Shown: one piece after another, positions 1-6,239 of the stretch
Numbering within the stretch: position 1 is the first letter of the stretch
Layout of the letters: the number at the start of each line of letters is the position of its first letter
Origin: Gammaproteobacteria bacterium UBA7376
GTDB lineage: Bacteria; Pseudomonadota; Gammaproteobacteria; Pseudomonadales; Azotimanducaceae
Direction of reading: 5' to 3'
Length of the DNA stretch: 25,428 nt
NCBI GenBank assembly: GCA_002470275.1
Contig: DKNY01000012.1
Location: 14,208-39,635 of the forward strand
Translations under genes and position numbers: made by a program
Notes under the pieces: model-generated
What the model was told of the DNA's origin: nothing
The model's input: only the letters and a program-made list of their open reading frames with translations
Databases searched by the model: none

Positions 1-115
1 GGCTTTGGCTTTGGCTTTCGGACTCCGCGCTCGCTGACAGACTCGCAAGCAGGCATACGGGGACTAGGATCGTGGCCAGTCGACGGCCCAGGTGCTGAAC
101 AAATAGATTTATCAT
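1..115 (-). CDS. ExbB/TolQ-like proton-channel protein of a TonB system (N-terminal fragment)
   Basis: Only the first 38 codons are in the window; the gene runs off the left edge. The ATG at 115 overlaps the TGA of the DUF3450 gene in an ATGA junction, so the two are translationally coupled. The visible peptide starts MINLFVQHLGRR, continues with a hydrophobic stretch and has an ASLSASA-type signal-peptidase site near residue 30. It then enters a Ser/Glu/Gln-rich segment encoded by a small GGCTTT hexamer repeat. A DUF3450 gene followed by a signal-peptide-bearing MotA/TolQ/ExbB protein is the usual order in the TonB2-type energising systems of marine gammaproteobacteria. The ExbB assignment rests on this neighbour order, because no channel domain is visible. 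Confidence 0.5.
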   Translation of the reverse strand, partial: MINLFVQHLGRRLATILVPVCLLASLSASAESESQSQS

Positions 116-870
116 CGGGCAGCTCCTGGCGCTTCTACCGGCAGTGACAACAACACGGGTGGGGCCTGCTTTCTCGCAATCCTTAATCCCGTCTGAATCT
201 GACCACGGGCTCCGGAGTCTAGGACTTCGTACGCGCCTTTCTTTGGATTCCACCGGCCGCTCTCGGCGCCATCTAGCGTTTGATAATACAGTCCGATTCG
301 GCCAATGCGCAGAAAGTCGACGTTTCTGACCGTCGAGTTCATATTAAGTTCGCCACGATAGGCTTCGATGGTCCGGCCAAAGTCAAGCTCAACGAGGTAG
401 GCCTCCATGATCCGCCGGAATTTCTCTCCCGCCGTCACGTCGGCTCGATCAATCAGCTCTTTGAGCTTCGCAACGCGCTCTTCGCGCTCCGGGACGAGGA
501 AGGGTACGTCCAGGGCGATGACCTCATCCAGCATCGCTGTCATTTCGATCATCAGAGGCAGTGCCCCAGTTTCAATGCCGTCGATCTCCTGGGTTTGTCG
601 CTTCAGAGAGGCGACCTCGCCTTCCTGGGAGGCGATCAGCCGACGAAGCTGGGCGTTATAAATAGACAGGCTCTCCAGGCGCTGGCTGGACGCTCTGAAG
701 CGCTGGAGGTCATTGGCGATCTCGTCGGAGAGGGCATCAATTCGCTGCTGACTCTCCTTGGCTTTATCGTCTGCCTTCATCTGCGTGGAAAGGCTATCCT
801 CGATAGCCGAAGCCGAGCAAGCGATGCCCAGCGGAATAAGTAGGGCCAAAACCCGGAGTGAGACTCTCAT
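112..870 (-). CDS. DUF3450 family exported protein (TonB-system associated)
   Basis: From the ATG at 870 this is a 252-residue protein with a clear Sec signal peptide (MRVSLRVLALLIPLGIACSASA, cleavage near residue 22). A long charged coiled-coil region follows at about residues 28-95. The DUF3450 core comes next, with the LPLMIEM segment, the DVPFLVPEREERV segment and a C-terminal half ending in the LGYY-like IGLYYQTLDG stretch. An upstream start at 945 is open, but it would bury the signal peptide behind 25 residues, so 870 is preferred. Family members are periplasmic and are encoded with ExbB/ExbD/TonB genes that energise outer-membrane uptake. The overlapping next gene fits that role. No link to purine use is visible beyond adjacency. 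Confidence 0.8.
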   Translation of the reverse strand: MRVSLRVLALLIPLGIACSASAIEDSLSTQMKADDKAKESQQRIDALSDEIANDLQRFRASSQRLESLSIYNAQLRRLIASQEGEVASLKRQTQEIDGIETGALPLMIEMTAMLDEVIALDVPFLVPEREERVAKLKELIDRADVTAGEKFRRIMEAYLVELDFGRTIEAYRGELNMNSTVRNVDFLRIGRIGLYYQTLDGAESGRWNPKKGAYEVLDSGARGQIQTGLRIARKQAPPVLLSLPVEAPGAAR

Positions 871-1069
871 CAAAGTTGAACTCGCATCTGTTGAAAAACT
901 ATGGCCAAGGACCTGAGCGACGTACTTCACCCTTCCTGCGTGCAAAGGTCAACACCGCCCTCGTGAGAATCCCATGTTCTCCCCGGTGGTCTCTTTCTCC
1001 CTGTCTACTTAGCAAGACCCGTGCCACCGCTATGGCCCTGTGGATTTAATCCATTTCAAATAGGGGGCT

Positions 1070-1213
1070 CTAAAAAGGTCGCCTAACCCGTTGATTACTC
1101 AACACCCAGGCCTGTTCACGGTCGCTGCGCTGGTCGGAAAGAGTGCCTCTCTTCAGAACCTCCCGCACCAATATGGTGCGCCCGGCCGTCACGCAGAAAT
1201 GAGCTTCGGACAT
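1070..1213 (-). CDS. Possible small protein, 47 aa, unrecognised
   Basis: An ATG at 1213 is preceded by AAGGA four bases upstream and opens a 47-codon frame ending in TAG at 1070. The peptide starts MSEAHFCVTAGRTILV and is Arg-rich toward its end. Upstream of the ATG the frame stays open for about 17 more codons (including DELDRLCKDA), so it could be the tail of a decayed longer gene. Third codon positions are mostly G or C, as in the real neighbours. No family is recognised, and the opposite strand is also open, so this may be chance. The palindrome at 1164-1180 lies inside it. Confidence 0.2.
   Translation of the reverse strand: MSEAHFCVTAGRTILVREVLKRGTLSDQRSDREQAWVLSNQRVRRPF
1164..1180. 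promoter_or_regulatory. Perfect interrupted palindrome, operator-like
   Basis: CGCACCA-ATA-TGGTGCG has two fully complementary 7-bp arms around a 3-nt centre. This is the size and symmetry typical of a dimeric repressor site. It lies about 190 nt before the puuE start, in the gap shared with the DUF3450 gene. The regulator is unknown, and assignment to puuE is inference. Confidence 0.3.
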
Positions 1214-1371
1214 CGCATCCTTACAGAGACGGTCCAGCTCATCAATTGGCCAAGGGAGGCACTTTCACCCTGATTTTGTATTGTATTTCCCAGCTCGACT
1301 TGCCATTTTAGAAACACGCGGTGGGTGCTACGGGCAGCGCGCGTACCCACTCAAAAACGTTGGGGTAACCT

Positions 1372-2268
1372 TTGAATCAATATCCAAGAGACATGATCGG
1401 CTACGCGGGCAAGGCACCGTTTTCCCGGTGGCCGAATGGCGCCAAAATCGCCGTACAGTTCGTCCTCAATTATGAGGAGGGCGCCGAAAACTGCGTACTG
1501 CACGGGGACGAGGCCTCAGAAACCTTCCTTTCAGAAATCATTAACGCTCAGGCCTTCCAGGACCGCCATATGAGCATGGAGTCACTCTACGAATATGGCA
1601 GTCGCGCCGGGTTTTGGAGGCTTCGAGAACTCCTCGATCACTATGAAGTCCCAGTCACCGTTTTTGGCGTTGGTATGGCGCTGGAGCGAAATCGACCTGC
1701 AGTGGAGGCCATGCTGAATTCTAACTGGGAAATAGCCAGTCACGCCTATCGCTGGATCAGTCATCAAGAGATGCCCAAGGACGAAGAGCGGGCGCAAATT
1801 GCGCTAGCGGTGGAGACGCATCAGAAAGTCACGGGCGCGCCGCCCCTGGGCTGGTATACCGGAAGAGACAGCCCTAATACCCGCCAACTGGTCATCGAAC
1901 ACGGCGGCTTTTTATATGATTCAGATTCCTATGCCGACGACCTACCCTATTGGTGTCAACACGAGAGCGGTCAGCATCTGATCATCCCCTATACCCTGGA
2001 CACCAACGACATGCGTTTCGCCACGGCTCAGGGCTTCAATTCCGGTGACCAGTTCTTTGCGTACCTGAGGGATGCCTTCGACGAGCTGATCCTAGAGGGC
2101 GAGCAGTACCCGAAAATGCTGAATATCGGCCTTCACTGCAGAATAGCGGGACGCCCGGGCAGAATTCGCGCGCTGAGGCGGTTTTTGCAACACATCAGAA
2201 GCCATGACGATGTTTGGCTGTGCCGTCGAGTTGATATCGCCCGGTTCTGGCACAAAAACCTCAGCTAG
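1372..2268 (+). CDS. puuE: Allantoinase PuuE, polysaccharide-deacetylase type
   Basis: This 298-residue protein is the non-classical allantoinase that opens allantoin to allantoate. It is related to polysaccharide deacetylases rather than to the amidohydrolase-type allantoinase. Diagnostic segments are the N-terminal YPRDMIGYAG, VQFVLNYEEGAENCVLHGD at about residues 28-46, the SHAYRWISHQEM motif, GWYTGRDSPNTR, the DSDSYADDLPYW segment and LHCRIAGRPGR near the C-terminus. Length matches the family (about 300). The start is a TTG at 1372, because the conserved PRDMIGY block precedes the first ATG at 1393. The gene is convergent with puuD, only 12 nt apart. It takes allantoin from the UraD step of the opposite operon and completes the route to allantoate. 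Confidence 0.92.
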   Translation: MNQYPRDMIGYAGKAPFSRWPNGAKIAVQFVLNYEEGAENCVLHGDEASETFLSEIINAQAFQDRHMSMESLYEYGSRAGFWRLRELLDHYEVPVTVFGVGMALERNRPAVEAMLNSNWEIASHAYRWISHQEMPKDEERAQIALAVETHQKVTGAPPLGWYTGRDSPNTRQLVIEHGGFLYDSDSYADDLPYWCQHESGQHLIIPYTLDTNDMRFATAQGFNSGDQFFAYLRDAFDELILEGEQYPKMLNIGLHCRIAGRPGRIRALRRFLQHIRSHDDVWLCRRVDIARFWHKNLS

Positions 2269-2280
2269 GCTGCGTTGAGA

Positions 2281-3201
2281 CTAGACAAACACCCCGGCAT
2301 GCATGGCTACAAGAAGACCAACATACCCCACAGCACTAACCACTAATATATGCGGCCTTATGGCGCCTTGGTTTCGCAGATTGAAAAAGTGTCTTGTGTA
2401 AGCAGCGGTAGCCATCAGCAGGAGCAAGGCCAGCCAAGACAGCTGATCGGAAAAAAAATGGGCAATGTGCCCCGCTAGCATGCAAATCACCACGGGAAGG
2501 GTGAGATAGTTGTTGAGCCTCGATCTCATGCGAGCCTCTGCGATGGCCATAACCGGCAATTCAGCGCCCGCTTCAATGGCATCGACGAACTGACGTTGGG
2601 CAGGAATGATGCTGAAAAAGACGTTACCCACCATAAACGTACCTAGAATAGCGCCGACGTGAATGATAGCCGCACGGTCGCTAAAGGATTCGAAGCACGC
2701 CCAGCACAGAAGGGATATCCAGCCTAAAATGCAGGCTAAGAATGGGCGGCTGAATCGATGAAGATAGCGGGTCATGCATTCATAGACGATCACGCCTATG
2801 GCCAGCAAGGACAGGCTCCACAACACCCCATAGGCCGGGTCCTGCACCCAACTTTCGCCGCTCGCGAGATGGCCCTGAGCCTGGGCATAGTAAACCAGCA
2901 GCATTAGAAGCATGCCGCTGGCCCAGGTGACATAGGCCTCCCACTTAAACCAATGTAATTTTTCCGGCATCTCCGGTGGCGCCAGCGCGTATTTCTGCAC
3001 CTCATAAAAGCCACCGCCGTGCAGCGCCCAAAGTTCTCCCGCCACGCCTTTTTCTTGCTTCGCCTCATCCACCTTTTGCAGGCTGTTTTCCAGCCACACG
3101 AAGTAGAAGGATGCGCCAATCCACGCGATGCCCGCGATGATATGGGCCACCTTGACCAGGATGGCGGCCCACTCGTGAAGCTGAAATAAAAATAAATCCA
3201 T
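2281..3201 (-). CDS. puuD: PuuD-type membrane urate hydroxylase, lacking the cytochrome c domain
   Basis: The protein is an integral-membrane Urate_ox_N (DUF989) type, which oxidises urate to 5-hydroxyisourate. The first membrane segment carries the family hallmark VAHIIAGIAWIGASFYFVWLENS, here split as VAHIIAGIAWIGA at about residues 18-30 and SFYFVWLENS just after. Several further hydrophobic helices follow, ending LLVAMHAGVFV. Characterised PuuD proteins add a C-terminal cytochrome c domain with a CXXCH haem site. Here the protein stops at 306 residues with no such motif, and puuE ends 12 nt beyond the stop, so no room remains. The start is taken at the ATG at 3201, with GGAG ten bases upstream; a TTG at 3207 would overlap the guaD stop but has poor spacing. 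It is the last gene of the xdhA-to-puuD operon. Confidence 0.88.
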   Translation of the reverse strand: MDLFLFQLHEWAAILVKVAHIIAGIAWIGASFYFVWLENSLQKVDEAKQEKGVAGELWALHGGGFYEVQKYALAPPEMPEKLHWFKWEAYVTWASGMLLMLLVYYAQAQGHLASGESWVQDPAYGVLWSLSLLAIGVIVYECMTRYLHRFSRPFLACILGWISLLCWACFESFSDRAAIIHVGAILGTFMVGNVFFSIIPAQRQFVDAIEAGAELPVMAIAEARMRSRLNNYLTLPVVICMLAGHIAHFFSDQLSWLALLLLMATAAYTRHFFNLRNQGAIRPHILVVSAVGYVGLLVAMHAGVFV

Positions 3202-3203
3202 AC

Positions 3204-4496
3204 TCAACTGGCTCCGCCGTGTACCAACTCACCCGCCACGTAGGTCCGAAGGATGTTTTGACGACCCCCAAACATAATCAGCGAAAATAACGCCCCCTCC
3301 AAATGCTCTAGCCCCCAGTTGGTCTTTCTCAGCGCGATATCGTGCTCCGCATCGACGACGATAAAGTCGGCCCAGAACCCCTCTTTTAGCTGCCCGACTT
3401 CCTGCTCTAGGCTTAGCGCCTTCGCATTCCCGGCAGTGGCCGCGTAGAGCAATTCATAGGGGTGCAGGGTTCTATTTTTTAGCTGACACACCTTATAGGC
3501 TTCGGCGCAGGTGGTCAGCATGGACAGGCTGGTGCCGCCGCCGACGTCAGAGGCGACGGAAAAATTGTCCCAGGGTATCTCCGCCACATCCAAGAGACCG
3601 CTGCCCAAAAATAGGTTGGAGCTCGGGCAAAAGGCGACCTTGGACTGGGAGTCAAAGAGCCGACTTCGCTCTCCGTCACTGAGGTGGATACAGTGGGCAA
3701 AGGTGCTGCTTGGACCCAGAAGATTATAGGATTCATAAACGTCGAGATAATCCTTCGCGCCAGGGAACAATCTGCTGACTTCTGCCAGCTCTTCGGGATT
3801 TTCCGACAAATGTGTCTGCACGAGCACGGTGGGATTCGCCTGCCGTAGCCCACGACAATAATCTAGCTGTCGCTCACTGGACGTTATCGCGAACCGAGGC
3901 GTGAGTGCATAGGCGGCCCGGCCCCGATGATGCCACCGATCGATCAGGGTTTGAGTTTCTCTTGCACACACCTCGGCAGCACTCAGCAGTCCGCTTGGGG
4001 CATTTTGATCCATCATCACCTTGCCGGCGATCAGACACAGATTGCGCTTTGCCGCAGCCGCAAACAACGCATCACAAGTATGCGCATGGGTCGTGGTAAA
4101 GAGCTGGGATGATGTCGTTCCGTTAGCAAGCATCGTATTTACGAAATGCTCTGCCTCTGCCGCCGCATACTGGGCGTCGGCAAACGCCAGCTCAGCGGGG
4201 AAGGCGTATTTTTCAAGCCAGTCCAGGAGCCGCGTCCCGAAGGCACCCATGATGCGGTACTGGGGCGCGTGAAGGTGGGTATCGATAAACCCGGGCATGA
4301 TGAGCGCGGGTCGCAGGTCCTCGCAGGCCTCGATATCCCCACCCTGCCCCAGATACTCTGCGGTGCTCTGCACCCCTGCTATCTTTGACCCCGAGAGGGA
4401 GAGCACACCGTCCTCGATGTGGACCATCTGCACCCCATCGCTGGCATCCAGCTCAAAGCTGATAAGCCGTGCTCGAAATCGAGAAATCGCTGACAT
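3204..4496 (-). CDS. guaD: Guanine deaminase
   Basis: This is a 430-residue amidohydrolase converting guanine to xanthine, feeding XdhAB in the same operon. Metal-site motifs are in order: PGFIDTHLHAPQY (H74 and H76), TPRFAIT at 199-205, QTHLSEN (H229), FAHCIHLSD (H268) and SDVGGGTSLS (D317). The PQYR segment after HLH and the FLGSGL region are typical of GuaD rather than of other amidohydrolases. The ATG at 4496 directly abuts the TAG of uraH with no intervening base. The 3' end lies 2 nt before the puuD ATG. Length and motifs are complete, so the enzyme should be functional and cytoplasmic. Confidence 0.93.
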   Translation of the reverse strand: MSAISRFRARLISFELDASDGVQMVHIEDGVLSLSGSKIAGVQSTAEYLGQGGDIEACEDLRPALIMPGFIDTHLHAPQYRIMGAFGTRLLDWLEKYAFPAELAFADAQYAAAEAEHFVNTMLANGTTSSQLFTTTHAHTCDALFAAAAKRNLCLIAGKVMMDQNAPSGLLSAAEVCARETQTLIDRWHHRGRAAYALTPRFAITSSERQLDYCRGLRQANPTVLVQTHLSENPEELAEVSRLFPGAKDYLDVYESYNLLGPSSTFAHCIHLSDGERSRLFDSQSKVAFCPSSNLFLGSGLLDVAEIPWDNFSVASDVGGGTSLSMLTTCAEAYKVCQLKNRTLHPYELLYAATAGNAKALSLEQEVGQLKEGFWADFIVVDAEHDIALRKTNWGLEHLEGALFSLIMFGGRQNILRTYVAGELVHGGAS

Positions 4497-4829
4497 CTAG
4501 CTACCTAGGTACGTGCTGTAGCCATACTGACTCAGCAGCAGCGGGACATGGTAGTGCCTCGGGGTCTCGCCAATTTGAAAGTTAATGTCAATCAGGGGGT
4601 AGAACCCGGAACTCGGCTCATAGCGCTGCACGTCAAAGCGCAAGCGGTAGGCACCGGGCGCAAGCTGGGTTAAACCAGGCCAGTTCTGAACCCGCCCGTC
4701 CTGATTTGTCTCTGACGTACTGAGCAACCTATGGTCGGAGTCATAGAGTTCTATCGTGATACCCGAGGCCGGGGCCCCGAGCGTAGTATCCAAGACGTGG
4801 GTGCTAAGCGTGATTTCTTGGTGTATCAC
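4497..4829 (-). CDS. uraH: 5-hydroxyisourate hydrolase with altered C-terminal signature
   Basis: This 110-residue transthyretin-like protein (also named HiuH or PucM) hydrolyses 5-hydroxyisourate to OHCU. The N-terminal STHVLDTTLG box (H11), the NQDGR segment (R46) and the HYHVPLLLS box (H92 and H94) are present. The C-terminus, normally YRGS with an active-site Arg, reads YLGS. The codon is CTA where CGA would give Arg, and the preceding SPYGYS-type segment reads SQYGYS. The start is a GTG at 4829, overlapping the uraD TGA in a GTGA junction, with AGGAG five bases upstream. Either activity is reduced or the change is tolerated; the rest of the protein is intact. Confidence 0.9.
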   Translation of the reverse strand: MIHQEITLSTHVLDTTLGAPASGITIELYDSDHRLLSTSETNQDGRVQNWPGLTQLAPGAYRLRFDVQRYEPSSGFYPLIDINFQIGETPRHYHVPLLLSQYGYSTYLGS

Positions 4830-5356
4830 AGGGACTCCTGAGCCGGCGAAAAACTTTGTCTGATTCTATTCTCGGTAATGAATCCCTGCTGGACTGCCGC
4901 GTTGTGAATTTCAACCTCGGTAGTGTTCTCGATCCTCTGCATCAGAGCGGCCAGCATTTCATTCGCAGGCTTACCCTTTGCAAAGATGAGAAAGATGAAC
5001 CCGTGCTTTTGATAATAGGCGCTGTTCATCGCCTCCAGTTGTTCCAGCGTTTGTTCGCTGGCCAGGGCGACAAGCTTTTGCTCTTTCGCGGCCCGTGCAT
5101 TGCCCTGATCCGAGGATTGATCCTTGCCAATGATTTTTTTGTCCCCAATCAGCGGATGAGCCAGAATCGCCTCGAGCACGTCCTCTCGGTCTGCATTTGC
5201 CCAGATGCGACCGGCCGTGCGGCACAGTTGGTCAACGCTGGTGTAGGGGCGCCCCGCCACCATTTCCTTTGCCCACTCTGTACTTGAACACCACGCCAGA
5301 ACCTGGGCCTCGGCCTGAGCAGCCTCAAGTTGGTTAAACTCTAGCAGGCGGATCAC
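4826..5356 (-). CDS. uraD: OHCU decarboxylase
   Basis: This 176-residue enzyme decarboxylates 2-oxo-4-hydroxy-4-carboxy-5-ureidoimidazoline to S-allantoin, the step after UraH. The family hallmarks are HPLIGD at 67-72 (catalytic H67), a KEQ segment around E92 that matches the SxxEQ motif with its Ser replaced by Ala, and YYQKHGFIFLIFAKGK at about 114-129. Length is standard for a single-domain bacterial UraD. The start is a GTG at 5356, one base after the xdhC stop; no ATG occurs before residue 31. It shares a 4-nt overlap with uraH. Together with PuuD and UraH it gives a complete urate-to-allantoin set in one transcript. Confidence 0.92.
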   Translation of the reverse strand: MIRLLEFNQLEAAQAEAQVLAWCSSTEWAKEMVAGRPYTSVDQLCRTAGRIWANADREDVLEAILAHPLIGDKKIIGKDQSSDQGNARAAKEQKLVALASEQTLEQLEAMNSAYYQKHGFIFLIFAKGKPANEMLAALMQRIENTTEVEIHNAAVQQGFITENRIRQSFSPAQESL

Positions 5357-5357
5357 T

Positions 5358-6239
5358 TCAATCTGCCCCAGTCGCCATGGGGTGCATTATTCCCACGCCA
5401 TTCGCCACACCCGTATTTGAGACTTTGATGAGCAGATCACTGGCGATGCTTATCGCGATTGCCGACGGCTCTTTGAACGTGAGGCCTTTGCTGCCAATGG
5501 GACAGGTAACATTGGCGAGCTGACTCGCCGTAAGCCCCTCTCGACGCAGGCGCGTTTCAAAATTGCGCCACTTCGTTTCTGATCCAATAAGCCCAAGGAA
5601 CCTGAGATCCTGTCGCTGTGCCAGATGCTTTACGATCTCAAAATCAATCAGGTGGCTGTGGGTCATGATGTAGCTATACGCATGCTTGGGCACACGCCGG
5701 CAAATCTCCGCAATCTCTGACGCCTCATCGCCCCCCAACACTTTTTCTTCGGCGGTACTGCTGCACAACCAATCTTCCCTTGAGTCCACTAAGGTCGTAT
5801 GAATCGGCAGGGGTGATAGCAGCGCACACAGCTGTTTGCCAACGTGACCGGCGCCGAAGATCACCACGTTGCAGGTAGGGCTCATAAAGACCTCAAACAT
5901 CAGGGTCATTGACCCCCCGCAGCATTGAAGCGCCGCCGCCGCCAGAGGAAATTTTTTGGTTTCGATAGCGTATTGATCGGCAGCTGCAAGTTTGCTGCGC
6001 GCATGCTCGATGGCTAGCCTCTCCAGCTCACCGCCACCAATGGAATCAAAAACCCCAGAGGCCGTCACAACCATTTTTGCGCCGCGATCACGCGGCGCAG
6101 AGCCCGTAATGTCCGTTACTGACACCAGCACGTGGGCCACGCCAGCATCACTGCAGTCACACAGCGCCTTGCGCCACGTATCACCGTTGGCCACGGCGGC
6201 AGCCTTGAGCCGGGGCGGGTTATCCTCAGTTGGAGACAT
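5358..6239 (-). CDS. xdhC: XdhC, molybdenum-cofactor insertion protein for xanthine dehydrogenase
   Basis: This 293-residue XdhC/CoxI-family protein binds molybdenum cofactor, promotes its sulfuration and hands it to the XdhB subunit. It is not part of the final enzyme. Recognisable features are GSAPRDRGAKM near residues 46-56, FDSIGGGELE, the QCCGG motif around residue 109 and a Rossmann-type segment VVIFGAGHVGK. MTHSHLIDFEIV and LGLIGSETKW follow. The order XdhC_CoxI then XdhC_C Rossmann domain is normal. The ATG at 6239 lies 14 nt inside the end of xdhB, so expression is coupled to the enzyme it serves. Confidence 0.92.
   Translation of the reverse strand: MSPTEDNPPRLKAAAVANGDTWRKALCDCSDAGVAHVLVSVTDITGSAPRDRGAKMVVTASGVFDSIGGGELERLAIEHARSKLAAADQYAIETKKFPLAAAALQCCGGSMTLMFEVFMSPTCNVVIFGAGHVGKQLCALLSPLPIHTTLVDSREDWLCSSTAEEKVLGGDEASEIAEICRRVPKHAYSYIMTHSHLIDFEIVKHLAQRQDLRFLGLIGSETKWRNFETRLRREGLTASQLANVTCPIGSKGLTFKEPSAIAISIASDLLIKVSNTGVANGVGIMHPMATGAD

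Larger units (their letters stand above)
871..1371. other. Intergenic region upstream of the DUF3450 and puuE genes
   Basis: About 500 bases lie between two divergent confident genes. The stretch holds a 13-nt palindrome TGGATT-T-AATCCA at 1041-1053 and a perfect interrupted palindrome at 1164-1180. GTGGGT/ACCCAC arms at 1321-1326 and 1345-1350 sit just before puuE. A weak small minus-strand ORF at 1070-1213 is listed separately. No tRNA, convincing sigma-70 promoter or transposon end is recognised. Confidence 0.6.

Noticed and set aside
280..843. Plus-strand open frames opposite the DUF3450 gene
   Set aside because: They mirror the minus-strand gene, show no domain features or ribosome sites, and the minus frame has a signal peptide and family motifs.
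4856..5287. Plus-strand 143-codon frame over uraD
   Set aside because: It is a shadow of uraD, whose HPLIGD and GFIFLIFAKGK motifs fix the real frame.
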